From an uncultured Cellulophaga sp. (GTDB lineage: Bacteria > Bacteroidota > Bacteroidia > Flavobacteriales > Flavobacteriaceae): 64,000 nucleotides of DNA. The notes beneath the pieces are model-generated. The model was given only the letters and a program-made list of their open reading frames with translations, was not told the DNA's origin and did not search any database. The position numbers and the translations under genes are program-made. The stretch spans positions 248,001 through 312,000 of the forward strand of contig CANLOV010000003.1 of assembly GCA_947492955.1 (NCBI GenBank). The letters run 5' to 3'. The first letter of the stretch is position 1. Every line of letters begins with the position of its first letter. This document shows positions 32,944 through 44,093 of the stretch, in pieces.

Positions 32944-34713
32944 ATGATACGTATTTTATCGCTTTTAACTGTTTTAATATTTTTTTCGTGTAAAACAGAA
33001 GAAAAAGAAAAAGAAACACCCTTTAAAACTCCATTTGAGATTTCTTCTGGTACAGAAACAGCTAGCTATAATGAAGTTATTGATTTTTACATGAAGTTAG
33101 CTAAAGAATTTCCAGAAATAAACATTCAAACCATAGGAGAAACAGACAGCGGTCTGCCTTTACATTTAGTAACTTATAATCCGGATGGTGATTTTAATTT
33201 TCAAAAAATTGGAACCAATAAAATTACTATTCTAATAAATAATGGTATACATGCAGGTGAGAGTGATGGTGTAGATGCCACTATGTTACTTTATAAAGAT
33301 TTAGTATTAGAAAAAATAGATGCTCCAAAAAACACAATTTTAGCTACAATTCCACTCTATAACATTGGTGGGGCTCTAAATAGAAATTCTACAACAAGAG
33401 TTAACCAAAACGGACCAAAATCATATGGTTTTAGAGGTAATGCCCAAAACTACGATCTAAATAGAGATTTTATTAAATCCGAATCAAAGAATGCAAAAAC
33501 TTTTGCCTCTATTTTTCATCTGGTAAAACCCGATATTTTTATTGATAACCATGTTAGTAATGGTGCAGATTACCAGTACACCCTAACACATTTATTTACA
33601 CAACACAATAAGCTAAATGGAAAATTAGGAAACTACCTTCATAAAGAAATGATGCCTAAGTTAGAACAATTATTAAGTAATGATAACTGGGATATTACCC
33701 CTTATGTAAATGTTTTTAATGAAGTTCCAGAAAATGGATTCTCGCAATTCATGGATTCTCCAAGATACTCTACTGGGTATACTACATTATGGAACACATT
33801 AGGGTTAATGGTAGAAACACACATGCTAAAACCATACAAGCAAAGAGTAGAAGGCACCTATACCTTAATGAAAAAAATGATTGCTATTTCTGAAAAAGAC
33901 AGAGAAAAAATTAAAAAATTAAGAGAAAGCTCTTTCCATACATATAAAGACCAAAAGTCGTATACATTACAATGGGCTATAGACAGCACAAAAACATCTA
34001 CTTTAAATTTTAAAGGGTATAAAGCTGAAACAATAACAAGTGAGGTTACTGGCCTACCAAGGCTTAAATATGATACTAATAAACCATTTACAAAAAAAAC
34101 AGAATATTACAATTATTTTACCCCTACAAGTACTATAGAAATACCTAAAGCATATATTCTAAAAAAAGGATGGAATAAAATAATTAATTTAATGACCTTA
34201 AATAACATTACATACCACACTATAAAACAAGACACCACTATAACAGTAGAATATTACAAAATAGACAGTTATGAAACTAAGAAAAACGCTTACGAAGGTC
34301 ATTACCCGCACTACAATACTAAAATAAAAGCAACAACAAAGAACATTCGGTTTTCTGCAGGAGATTATTACATACCAACCAACCAAAAAGGTATGCGTTA
34401 TATTATAGAAACACTAGAACCAGAAGCTGTAGACTCATTTTTTAACTGGAATTTTTTTGATACTATTTTACAACAAAAAGAAGACTTTTCCCCTTATGTT
34501 TTCGAGGATATTGCTTTAGACTTACTAAAAAACAATGAACAATTAAGAGACACTTTCTTATTAAAAAAGAATACAGATAAAAATTTTAATAGCGATTGGT
34601 ACGCACAATTAAATTGGATTTATAAACATTCTAAGTATTACGAAGAAGCTCATTTACAATATCCTGTATACAGAATATTAAAAAACATGAGTTTTTCTAT
34701 TGAAGAAGAATAA
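32944..34713 (+). CDS. Lipoprotein M14-family zinc carboxypeptidase-like protein
   Basis: This 589-residue lipoprotein has a lipobox ending at Cys16 (FFSC). An M14 peptidase domain (about 40-330) shows the zinc ligands H103-AGE106 and His203 in FIDNHVSNGADY, the Arg-containing segment RNSTTRVNQNGP and QNYDLNRDF. The C-terminal half (about 350-589) is an unassigned domain. Such M14 proteins of Bacteroidota are thought to trim peptides in the periplasm; substrate unknown. It ends 2 bp from the convergent Nudix gene. Confidence 0.85.
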   Translation: MIRILSLLTVLIFFSCKTEEKEKETPFKTPFEISSGTETASYNEVIDFYMKLAKEFPEINIQTIGETDSGLPLHLVTYNPDGDFNFQKIGTNKITILINNGIHAGESDGVDATMLLYKDLVLEKIDAPKNTILATIPLYNIGGALNRNSTTRVNQNGPKSYGFRGNAQNYDLNRDFIKSESKNAKTFASIFHLVKPDIFIDNHVSNGADYQYTLTHLFTQHNKLNGKLGNYLHKEMMPKLEQLLSNDNWDITPYVNVFNEVPENGFSQFMDSPRYSTGYTTLWNTLGLMVETHMLKPYKQRVEGTYTLMKKMIAISEKDREKIKKLRESSFHTYKDQKSYTLQWAIDSTKTSTLNFKGYKAETITSEVTGLPRLKYDTNKPFTKKTEYYNYFTPTSTIEIPKAYILKKGWNKIINLMTLNNITYHTIKQDTTITVEYYKIDSYETKKNAYEGHYPHYNTKIKATTKNIRFSAGDYYIPTNQKGMRYIIETLEPEAVDSFFNWNFFDTILQQKEDFSPYVFEDIALDLLKNNEQLRDTFLLKKNTDKNFNSDWYAQLNWIYKHSKYYEEAHLQYPVYRILKNMSFSIEEE

Positions 34714-34715
34714 GG

Positions 34716-35303
34716 CTAATCCTCAAAAAGAATTTTAATATTTATATATGAATTTTCAAGAGCCTTAGCAATTTTCTTTGGGCCTTTCCATTTCACCTTT
34801 TCTATACCTTCTTTTTTTTGTCCTTTTAATTTTCCTTTATAAGAAGTTTTCATAGCAAACCAATGCACTTCTTTTAGCTTATAAACTCCATTTCTTTTAA
34901 ACACATGGTAAGTTGTTTTTAAAAAATTTTCAATTTTTAAGCCTTGTACACCTGTCTCCTCCTCTACCTCACGTATAGCACATTCCTCAATCGTTTCTCC
35001 TTTATCTAATTTACCCTTAGGTAAATCCCACTTATCGTTTCTATAAATAAAAAGAACTTTACCTTTTTTATTTGTTACCACACCACCAGCCGCAGTAACT
35101 AAAGGAATTTTATTGGTAAACTTCTTTAAGATTTCTTCTTTATTTGGATGATAAATATAAGCTTGTTTTAATTTATTTTTAGATAATGCCTCAATAGCAT
35201 CACCAATAGCATCACTATTTAACAAAAAATATTCATCATTTACAGTATCTGAGAGTTTATTTGTTAAAATCAAAGGAGCCTCATTAACAAAAACTTTATA
35301 CAT
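34716..35303 (-). CDS. Nudix hydrolase
   Basis: This is a 195-residue protein. The N-terminal 65 residues are an extra domain; the Nudix fold follows, with a full Nudix box G97-KLDKGETIEECAIREVEEETGV119. It hydrolyses a nucleoside diphosphate linked to another group; the exact substrate cannot be told. Its start codon is only 7 bp from the divergent pyrE start, so the two promoters must overlap or lie in the opposite gene. Confidence 0.9.
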   Translation of the reverse strand: MYKVFVNEAPLILTNKLSDTVNDEYFLLNSDAIGDAIEALSKNKLKQAYIYHPNKEEILKKFTNKIPLVTAAGGVVTNKKGKVLFIYRNDKWDLPKGKLDKGETIEECAIREVEEETGVQGLKIENFLKTTYHVFKRNGVYKLKEVHWFAMKTSYKGKLKGQKKEGIEKVKWKGPKKIAKALENSYINIKILFED

Positions 35304-35306
35304 TTG
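35299..35306 (+). promoter_or_regulatory. Possible -7 box for pyrE
   Basis: TACATTTG fits TAnnTTTG and ends 4 nt before the pyrE ATG, which would make a leaderless mRNA. It includes the start codon of the divergent Nudix gene. No -33 TTG is seen at the right distance, so support is weak. Confidence 0.35.
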
Positions 35307-35310
35307 CGCT

Positions 35311-35952
35311 ATGGTTTTAAATAAAGATACTGCGAAAAAAACAGCAGAATTACTGCTACAAATTAATGCAATAAAATTGAAACCAGAAAATCCTTTTACA
35401 TGGGCTTCTGGATGGAAATCTCCAATTTATTGCGATAACAGAATATTACTTTCTTATCCAACAATAAGAAACTACATTAGAGAACAAATAGCTAAACAAG
35501 TAGAAGCAATTTACGGCAAACCAGACGTAATAGCTGGTGTTGCTACTGGTGCCATTGGCATTGGCATGCTAGTTGCTGAGTATTTGGGATTACCTTTTAT
35601 TTATGTACGTCCAGAGCCAAAATCTCATGGAAGACAAAACCAAATAGAAGGGCAATTAGAAGAAAACCAAACAGTTGTAGTTATAGAAGATTTAATTAGC
35701 ACCGGAAAAAGTAGTTTAAATGCTGTTGATGCTCTAAAAAAAGGAGGAGCAAATGTAAAAGGAATGATTGCTATATTTACTTATGGATTTGATGTGGCAA
35801 CAGAAAATTTTGAGAATGCAGCCGTAAAATTAAATACGCTTAGCGATTACAATCATTTAATAGAACAAGCGTCTGATACAAGTTATATAAAAGAAGAACA
35901 ATTAAACACCCTACTTGCCTGGAAAAGTAATCCTGCAATTTGGAAACCATAA
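35311..35952 (+). CDS. pyrE: Orotate phosphoribosyltransferase
   Basis: This 213-residue enzyme makes OMP from orotate and PRPP. The PRPP-binding motif VVVIEDLISTGKSS (122-135) is intact, as is the loop RPEPKSHGRQNQIEG (100-114) with the catalytic Lys. It is followed 3 bp later by an SRPBCC-domain gene in the same direction. The start is 7 bp from the divergent Nudix start. Confidence 0.95.
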   Translation: MVLNKDTAKKTAELLLQINAIKLKPENPFTWASGWKSPIYCDNRILLSYPTIRNYIREQIAKQVEAIYGKPDVIAGVATGAIGIGMLVAEYLGLPFIYVRPEPKSHGRQNQIEGQLEENQTVVVIEDLISTGKSSLNAVDALKKGGANVKGMIAIFTYGFDVATENFENAAVKLNTLSDYNHLIEQASDTSYIKEEQLNTLLAWKSNPAIWKP

Positions 35953-35955
35953 GTT

Positions 35956-36348
35956 ATGCACATAGAAACTCCTAACAAAAATATAGCCAAAAGTAATGTT
36001 GAAGTATTTAATTTCTTAAACGACATTAAAAATTTTGAACGCTTAATGCCAGATAACACCAGTAAATTTGAAGTGTTGAGTGAAGATAAATTTCTTTTTG
36101 CCTTAAAAGGAATGCCAGAAATAGTATTAAAACTAAAAGAGCAATTCCCTCATGAAAAAATAATTTTTGGTGCCGCTAGTGACAAATTACCTTTTACACT
36201 AACAGCAAATATTAATAGTATTAACGAAAACGAAAGTTCTGTATTACTTAGTTTCGAAGGTGAATTTAATGCTATGATGGCAATGATGATAAAAAGTCCT
36301 ATTACTAACTTCATGAATACGTTAGCTGAAAACTTACAGAAAATTTAG
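35956..36348 (+). CDS. SRPBCC (START-like) family protein
   Basis: This is a 130-residue small single-domain protein. The N-terminal pattern KSNVEVFNFLNDIKNFERLMPDN is typical of START/polyketide-cyclase-like folds that enclose hydrophobic ligands. No catalytic residues are evident. It follows pyrE by 3 bp and overlaps the stop of convergent birA by 4 bp. Ligand unknown. Confidence 0.75.
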   Translation: MHIETPNKNIAKSNVEVFNFLNDIKNFERLMPDNTSKFEVLSEDKFLFALKGMPEIVLKLKEQFPHEKIIFGAASDKLPFTLTANINSINENESSVLLSFEGEFNAMMAMMIKSPITNFMNTLAENLQKI

Positions 36349-37079
36349 TATAATAGTTGTACTTCTTTAAGTCCATATTCAGTTACAATATTATCTTCTA
36401 AAGTTATCAAAAGTTTTCCTTCGGGAGAAACACCTTTTATAAACCCCATAAATAATTCGCCATCCATATTTTTAAATGTGGATGGTTTATTTTTTCTAAA
36501 CAATAAGCTTTCATAAGAAAATTGTAGCTGCTCTTTTCCTTTGTTTATTTCTTCATTAAAATATTTTTTAAAAACCACTGTAAAAGATTTTAATAAATAA
36601 TCTAAATCAAATGTGCGTCCCAATAAAAGTTTTAAAGAAGATACATTGGGTAAATTTTTAAACTCTAACTGGTTTACATTTAAACCTATACCAATTACAG
36701 AAGCTTGTATTTTTTTTCCTGAAAGTATATTTTCTATTAAAATACCACATATTTTTGAGTGACCTGACAGAATGTCGTTAGGCCATTTAATACTTAAATT
36801 TGGAACCTGTTGCTGTTTTAAAAAGTCATAAATAGCCAAAGAAACACAAATGTTTAGGAAAAACTGATTAGATACCAAAAAATCATCAAAACGCTTTAAA
36901 ACACTGAAAGTTAAGTTTTTACCAGACTCCGAAACCCAAGTAGTTCCCATTTGCCCTCTCCCAGCAACTTGTTCTTTTGCAACAACAACTGTATAGTCTT
37001 TTACTTCTTCTGTAGCAAGCAAATAATCTTTTAAATAAGCATTTGTAGACGCTGTGGCATTAAGTTTGACTATATTCAT
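36345..37079 (-). CDS. birA: Biotin--[biotin carboxyl-carrier] ligase
   Basis: This 244-residue monofunctional ligase activates biotin to biotinyl-AMP and attaches it to carrier domains, such as that of pyruvate carboxylase. Biotin/ATP-loop GRGQMG (40-45) and KWPNDI (98-103) are conserved. There is no N-terminal DNA-binding domain, so it does not repress biotin genes. The frame is open to 37121, but the family start is MNIVKLNATASTN, so 37079 is chosen. Confidence 0.92.
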   Translation of the reverse strand: MNIVKLNATASTNAYLKDYLLATEEVKDYTVVVAKEQVAGRGQMGTTWVSESGKNLTFSVLKRFDDFLVSNQFFLNICVSLAIYDFLKQQQVPNLSIKWPNDILSGHSKICGILIENILSGKKIQASVIGIGLNVNQLEFKNLPNVSSLKLLLGRTFDLDYLLKSFTVVFKKYFNEEINKGKEQLQFSYESLLFRKNKPSTFKNMDGELFMGFIKGVSPEGKLLITLEDNIVTEYGLKEVQLLY

Positions 37080-37144
37080 ACAATTAGTTATGTAAAACTT
37101 TAATCTTATATTGAAAAACAATAGCTAAAAAAACAAAAAAATAA

Positions 37145-37152
37145 TAACTTTG
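37145..37152 (+). promoter_or_regulatory. -7 box before rsfS
   Basis: TAACTTTG matches TAnnTTTG and lies 19 nt before the rsfS start codon. A TTG is present at 37111-37113 but the 31-nt spacing is too long to be a good -33. Confidence 0.5.
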
Positions 37153-37171
37153 TAAAAATTAAAATTTTTTA

Positions 37172-37549
37172 ATGCAAAAAGACAAAGCTAGTGCAGATGA
37201 ACTAATTGCCCTAATTTTAAATGGTATAGAAGACGTTAAAGGGCACGATATAAGTTTACTGGATCTCAGAGAAATAGAAAATACTGTTTGTGACTACTTT
37301 ATAATTTGCAATGGTACTTCCAATACGCATGTAAATGCAATCGTTAACTCAATACAAAAAACAGTTAGTAAAGCTATAAAGGATAAACCTTGGCACGTAG
37401 AAGGTTCAGAAAACTCCGAGTGGGTTTTATTAGACTACGTTAATGTTGTAATTCACGTTTTTCAAAAACAAGTGAGAGAATTTTACGATATTGAAGGGCT
37501 TTGGGGAGATGCTAAAGTAACAATAATAGAAAATAGCTTTAATCAGTAA
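37172..37549 (+). CDS. rsfS: Ribosome silencing factor RsfS
   Basis: This 125-residue RsfS/Iojap protein binds ribosomal protein uL14 and blocks subunit joining in starvation. Conserved segments are DYFIICNGTSNTHVNAI, PWHVEGSENSEWVLLDY and VVIHVFQKQVREFYDIEGLWGDA. It leads a plus-strand run with ftsH, LUD, cdsA, psd and ACBP, an order shared by many flavobacteria. Confidence 0.95.
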   Translation: MQKDKASADELIALILNGIEDVKGHDISLLDLREIENTVCDYFIICNGTSNTHVNAIVNSIQKTVSKAIKDKPWHVEGSENSEWVLLDYVNVVIHVFQKQVREFYDIEGLWGDAKVTIIENSFNQ

Positions 37550-37558
37550 TAAAATATA

Positions 37559-39541
<1,983 letters not shown>

Positions 39542-39612
39542 AATAAATACTATATTTTACACGTTGTCATAATAAGTATACGCATTACTTAAATTAAAGT
39601 TTTTAACTATTA

Positions 39613-40224
39613 ATGGGGTTATTTGATAAGCTATTTGGGGGAGGTAAGAAAAAAGGTTCTCAAGAAACAGCAGAAGCAAGAGGGCTTCATATGCCCGACC
39701 TTAAACTCCCTGTAGATGAAAAATTTACCATTAATTTTAAAAAGAATGGTGGTAAATTTATATACTGCGATTCGTTAAAAGAAGTAAAAAGTACACTTAA
39801 AAACATTATAGCAGAAAATAGTTGGGAAGAAGAGAGTTTCTTTTCTATGGATGAAAGGTTAGAAAAAAAGTTTTCTAAGGAGAATATAAATTTCACTGCT
39901 AATCCTAAACAAAGTCCCGTATTTATAACAACTTGCGAATATTTAATTGCTCAAAATGGATCTATACTAATTTGTTCAAATCAAATTAATGATAGAAAGC
40001 TAGATGAATTACCTAGTAATTTCATTGTTTATGCTACCACTAGTCAGTTAACAGATTCTATTGGAGAAGGTTTAAAAAACATTAAAAAGAAATATACAAA
40101 TCATATACCTGCAAATATTACTACCATAAAAAACTTCCAGGAAAAACCAGAAAATAAAGACAATTTTTTATCGTACGGAAGTAGTTCCAAAAATCTTTAT
40201 CTTTTACTTTTGGAAGACTTGTAA
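39613..40224 (+). CDS. LUD (LutC/YkgG-like) domain protein
   Basis: This 203-residue cytoplasmic protein has an N-terminal glycine/lysine-rich tail (GLFDKLFGGGKKKGS). The LUD fold (about 45-203) carries the TTCEYLIAQNGSILICSNQ pattern and a late GSSSKNLYLLLLEDL. LUD proteins take part in lactate use (LutC) but stand-alone forms in Bacteroidota are uncharacterised. It sits 1 bp before cdsA, inside a phospholipid-synthesis run, so a lactate role here is doubtful. Confidence 0.8.
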   Translation: MGLFDKLFGGGKKKGSQETAEARGLHMPDLKLPVDEKFTINFKKNGGKFIYCDSLKEVKSTLKNIIAENSWEEESFFSMDERLEKKFSKENINFTANPKQSPVFITTCEYLIAQNGSILICSNQINDRKLDELPSNFIVYATTSQLTDSIGEGLKNIKKKYTNHIPANITTIKNFQEKPENKDNFLSYGSSSKNLYLLLLEDL

Positions 40225-40225
40225 T

Positions 40226-41047
40226 ATGAGAGAAATATTTAGACGATTAATTACCGGAGCAGTATTCGTTTTTTTACTGCTTTCTTCTATTTTTTTAAAT
40301 TCAGATGCTTTTGATTTCTTATTTATGGTATTTGGACTAACTTGTATTTATGAATACAAGAGAATGGTAAGATTAAAAGGTTACTATATTTTTATTGCTT
40401 ACTTAACATTATGGTGGATTTATATTTATTTAATAAATGATATAAGTACTACTTACAATACGATTGCCATTAATACTTTAATGGTATTAACACTAAGTAT
40501 TAATAGTATATTATTATATTATCTATTTTCTAAAAAAGAGAAATTATTTAATAGCTTGCAAAAGTTTATCATTGGTATATTTTACATTGGAGGCGGAAGC
40601 ATATTTTTAACTATGATTCCTTATAAAGAAAATACATTTGCAGAATTACTTATAATGGGTGTTTTTATTCTTATATGGGTTAACGATTCTTTTGCTTATT
40701 TAACAGGCAGAAGCTTTGGCAAAACAAAACTATTTCCATCTGTTTCTCCTAAAAAAACAATAGAAGGCGCAATTGGCGGATTTATTTTTGCTTTAATTGC
40801 TGCTTATATTATTTCTAATTTTGAATCTAACTTAACACTTATACAATGGCTAATTTTAGCTTCTGTAATTGTTATAACTGGTAATTTAGGAGACCTTATA
40901 GAATCTAAATTTAAAAGAACTGCTGGCGTAAAAGATAGCGGCGCAATTTTACCTGGACACGGTGGAATGTTAGATCGACTTGATAGTTTAATTTTTGCAG
41001 CACCATTTGTTTATTTAACACTAAATATTTTTACCTATGTTTCATAA
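40226..41047 (+). CDS. cdsA: Phosphatidate cytidylyltransferase
   Basis: This 273-residue polytopic inner-membrane enzyme makes CDP-diacylglycerol from phosphatidate and CTP. About seven to eight hydrophobic helices are followed by the CDS signature ESKFKRTAGVKDSG...LPGHGGMLDRLDS, with the metal-binding Asp and GHGG. Its 3' end overlaps psd by 11 bp, so the two are coupled, giving CDP-DAG synthesis and PS decarboxylation in one operon. Confidence 0.95.
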   Translation: MREIFRRLITGAVFVFLLLSSIFLNSDAFDFLFMVFGLTCIYEYKRMVRLKGYYIFIAYLTLWWIYIYLINDISTTYNTIAINTLMVLTLSINSILLYYLFSKKEKLFNSLQKFIIGIFYIGGGSIFLTMIPYKENTFAELLIMGVFILIWVNDSFAYLTGRSFGKTKLFPSVSPKKTIEGAIGGFIFALIAAYIISNFESNLTLIQWLILASVIVITGNLGDLIESKFKRTAGVKDSGAILPGHGGMLDRLDSLIFAAPFVYLTLNIFTYVS

Positions 41048-41705
41048 AGAAGGCCAAAAAATTATATTGGTAACTTTTTTCATTGTTTGTGCAATTGTAC
41101 TCTTAGCTCATTTCTATATAGATATAACATGGCTAAAGTATGCATTACACGCACTAGCATTAATTATTTTAATATTAATACTGCAATTCTTTAGAAACCC
41201 TAAACGTGTTATTACTCAAAGTTTTGATGAAATAGTAGCCCCTGTAGATGGTAAAGTAGTGGTTATTGAAGAGGTTGAAGAACCAGAATATTTTAAGGGA
41301 AAAAGAAAACAAGTATCTATTTTTATGTCGCCTATTAACGTACATGTTACTAGATATGCTGCAAGTGGAGTTATAAAATTTTCTAAATATCATCCTGGAA
41401 AATATTTAGTTGCTTGGCACCCTAAGGCTAGTGAAGAAAATGAACGTACCACCGTTGTTATTAACACTCCTAAATTTGGCGATATCTTATATAGACAAAT
41501 AGCTGGTGCTCTAGCAAGACGTATTGTAAACTACGCTGAAGTTGGCGATAGTGTACAACAAGGACAAGATGCTGGTTTTATAAAATTTGGTTCTAGAGTA
41601 GATTTGTTCTTACCTTTAGATTGTGCTATTACTGTTAAACTAAACCAAAAAGTAACAGGAAACAAAACATGTATAGCAGCTCTTGTAGAGACGAATGAAG
41701 AATAA
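41037..41705 (+). CDS. psd: Phosphatidylserine decarboxylase, short (archaeal-type) form
   Basis: This 222-residue proenzyme has two N-terminal hydrophobic helices (about 9-50) and the core from about 65. It makes phosphatidylethanolamine. Self-cleavage is expected between Gly185 and Ser186 (KFGSRVD), generating the pyruvoyl group; SPINVHVTRY and the PGKYLVAWHPKA segment are characteristic. It overlaps cdsA and the ACBP gene by 11 bp each. Confidence 0.95.
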   Translation: MFHKEGQKIILVTFFIVCAIVLLAHFYIDITWLKYALHALALIILILILQFFRNPKRVITQSFDEIVAPVDGKVVVIEEVEEPEYFKGKRKQVSIFMSPINVHVTRYAASGVIKFSKYHPGKYLVAWHPKASEENERTTVVINTPKFGDILYRQIAGALARRIVNYAEVGDSVQQGQDAGFIKFGSRVDLFLPLDCAITVKLNQKVTGNKTCIAALVETNEE

Positions 41706-41952
41706 AAAGCTAAAAGAAGATTTTATAAAAGCAGTAGAATATGCTAAAACATATCCTAGTGCTATACCTGCCGATATTAAATTAAAATTTTATGCTTACT
41801 ATAAAATAGCTAGTAAAAATTTTGACCGTCCAGGCAGCAAAACACCTTTAGTTAATGCTTTTAAGGCTAATGCTCTTATACAAGCTAATAATATTAGTAG
41901 GGAAAAAGCCATGAAATTATACATAGCCCTGGTAAAAAAAGAACTTAAATAA
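41695..41952 (+). CDS. Acyl-CoA-binding protein
   Basis: This 85-residue four-helix ACBP has the typical LKEDFIKAVEYA, KFYAYYKIASK and FKANALIQANNISREKAMKLYI patterns. It binds long-chain acyl-CoA esters in the cytosol. Start overlaps psd by 11 bp; it closes the rsfS-ftsH-cdsA-psd run. Its stop abuts the end of a convergent, frameshifted lipoprotein gene. Confidence 0.92.
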   Translation: MKNKKLKEDFIKAVEYAKTYPSAIPADIKLKFYAYYKIASKNFDRPGSKTPLVNAFKANALIQANNISREKAMKLYIALVKKELK

Positions 41953-42398
41953 TTACAATTCTATTTCTACAATTCTATTATCTGATAATGTTTTAAAACC
42001 TAATTCTTTTACAGTTATATTTTCAATAGAACCAAAATCGCAGCATTGATTAGTTTTAGGTAGATTATACGTAAAAGACATCTCTATTACATTTTGCCTT
42101 CTATACTAAGCCTTACTTCCTCTTTATATACTTCTCTAATAGAGATACTACCTATATTATTTTCTTTAGAAAAATTAAATTCAAACAGAATAGGCTCATT
42201 ATTAAAATCTGTAACCTTAATATCATCAATACTTATTTCTTTATTAAGTATATAATTTTCTTTTGTTTCCGAATCTATCAACCTTATATTAAACCCTGAA
42301 GCTGCACATAATACAGCAGAGCAATCTGGTTCTTTACTTGTTTCATTACAAGACGTTGCTAATGTAAGTATCAATAATATTTGTACTATTTTTTTCAT
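41953..42398 (-). pseudogene. Small lipoprotein gene interrupted by a frameshift
   Basis: From the ATG at 42398 the minus strand encodes MKKIVQILLILTLATSC, a lipoprotein signal, and continues for 103 codons to a TAA at 42087-42089. A one-base shift at the A-run opposite 42092-42095 opens a frame that continues 44 codons (VIEMSFTYNLPKTNQCCDFG...) to a stop at 41953-41955, exactly against the end of the ACBP gene. The total span (446 bp) is one base short of a multiple of three. This may be a true mutation, phase variation in a homopolymer or a sequencing error. Function unknown. Confidence 0.65.
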
Positions 42399-42464
42399 AA
42401 TATAATCTTATATCACAAAGAGTATAAATTATACAAATGGTTGCGTAAAATAATTTTAGGAAAT

Positions 42465-43289
42465 TTATGCTTTAAATAAGCCCTGACGTTCTGCCCATTC
42501 TGTCCAAGAACCATCATATATATACTTATTATTTTTTAACACCTTTTCACTTGCCAATAATACAATACAAGCTGTAATTCCCGAACCACAACTAAAAACA
42601 ATATCTTGATTTTTAATATTCTTAAATATTTTAATTAAATCTTCTTCATTTTTATATGTTCCGTTCTCTTGCAAAACATCTTTATAGTGGATATTAATGG
42701 CATTAGGAATATGCCCACTCTTTAGATTTTTCCTAGGATCATCTTCAGTCCCCACAAAGCGTCCGTTAGAACGTGCATCAATTAAAAGCATTTTCTTTTC
42801 TGATATATTGCTAACAATATCATCATACGATTTAATATTAACTTGCTCTTTAAGAGCTCTAAAATTCCCTATACTATGCTCTTTATTATGAAATTTTTCT
42901 GTAGGATAGCCTTTATTAATCCATTCTGGCAAACCGCCATCTAATACAGATACCTTTTTATGCCCTAAAGCTTTAAACATCCACCAAACTCTAGGACTTG
43001 TATAAATACCTAAATTATCATAAACTATAATATGAGAAGTATTGTTAATACCTAATTCTCTAGATTCTTTTTGAAACTGAGCTATGGAAGGAAACATATT
43101 TGGTAATTCGCTTTCTTTATTTGAAAATTTTAACTTTAAATCAAAGAATTTAGCAGTTGGTATAACTTTAGCTTTACAAACAGGAATAACACGATGGGCT
43201 GTAGCAACAAAGCTAGTATCTAATACAATTATATCCTCTTTATGTAAATTATCCTTAAGCCACGCTACAGAAACTATATTTTCTAACAT
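42465..43289 (-). CDS. sseA: Thiosulfate/3-mercaptopyruvate sulfurtransferase
   Basis: This 274-residue protein has two tandem rhodanese domains. The active Cys234 lies in the second domain in CGSGITA, the loop type of mercaptopyruvate sulfurtransferases; the first domain lacks the Cys as usual. It transfers sulfane sulfur from 3-mercaptopyruvate or thiosulfate to thiols or cyanide. It starts 14 bp after the RBBP9-like gene on the same strand. Confidence 0.9.
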   Translation of the reverse strand: MLENIVSVAWLKDNLHKEDIIVLDTSFVATAHRVIPVCKAKVIPTAKFFDLKLKFSNKESELPNMFPSIAQFQKESRELGINNTSHIIVYDNLGIYTSPRVWWMFKALGHKKVSVLDGGLPEWINKGYPTEKFHNKEHSIGNFRALKEQVNIKSYDDIVSNISEKKMLLIDARSNGRFVGTEDDPRKNLKSGHIPNAINIHYKDVLQENGTYKNEEDLIKIFKNIKNQDIVFSCGSGITACIVLLASEKVLKNNKYIYDGSWTEWAERQGLFKA

Positions 43290-43303
43290 TTTAATTGTTT
43301 AAT

Positions 43304-43855
43304 TTAAGATGTAATTTTTTTAATTAGGTTAGCTAATATTTTTTGTCCTTCTTCCCAAATACCTAATTGAGATTCGGAGTTTATGTGCCCTAGTTTTCCA
43401 ACACTAACAAACTTACTCTCCCATTTATTTGCAAAAAACCTTGCTCTTTCTATACTTATATAATTATCGTTTTCACTACAAACTACAATAGATGGTATTT
43501 TTATTTTTTGCAATGGCATTGGAGCAAAAGACCTTACAACATCTGGTGTATGACTAGGAGAATCTACATCTGCAGGCGCTACTAACATAACTCCTTTTAT
43601 ATTAGTATTTTCATATATAAGCAACCAATGAAGCACTAAAGAAACTGCCAAACTATGCGCTATTAAAATAATTTGTTCGTCTGATTTATTTATATGCTCA
43701 TTAAGGCGTTGTACCCATAAATCTTTACTAGGTGTATCCCAATTATCTTGTTCTACTCTATCTGTATTTTTAAGTGTATTGCACCAATAAGTTTGCCAAT
43801 GATCCTCTCCTGAACCTCCTAGCCCAGGAACTATTAACAATTTATACTCACTCAT
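43304..43855 (-). CDS. RBBP9/YdeN family serine hydrolase
   Basis: This 183-residue alpha/beta hydrolase carries VPGLGGSGEDHWQTYW (9-24) and the nucleophile Ser68 in IAHSLA; the catalytic His is likely in KLGHINSESQLG near the C-terminus. Small-substrate hydrolase, physiological substrate unknown. It is first in a two-gene unit with sseA. Confidence 0.88.
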   Translation of the reverse strand: MSEYKLLIVPGLGGSGEDHWQTYWCNTLKNTDRVEQDNWDTPSKDLWVQRLNEHINKSDEQIILIAHSLAVSLVLHWLLIYENTNIKGVMLVAPADVDSPSHTPDVVRSFAPMPLQKIKIPSIVVCSENDNYISIERARFFANKWESKFVSVGKLGHINSESQLGIWEEGQKILANLIKKITS

Positions 43856-44093
43856 AAATATTACTTTATTACCTCTATTCTCTAAATATAATTCTAAAAT
43901 ACAATTAAATATTCTCTTTTTATTGCTGATACATTTCTGAAAAGTAAAATCTAATCTCTTAAAGAAAATACAAGTTTTGTTAAATCTCTACTAAAATGTT
44001 AGCTAAACATTAGTTATAGATTAACTCATCGTAAATGGCATATATAGGGAATATTCTTTGATACTTTCTGTATCTAATATAAAAACAAATCAC

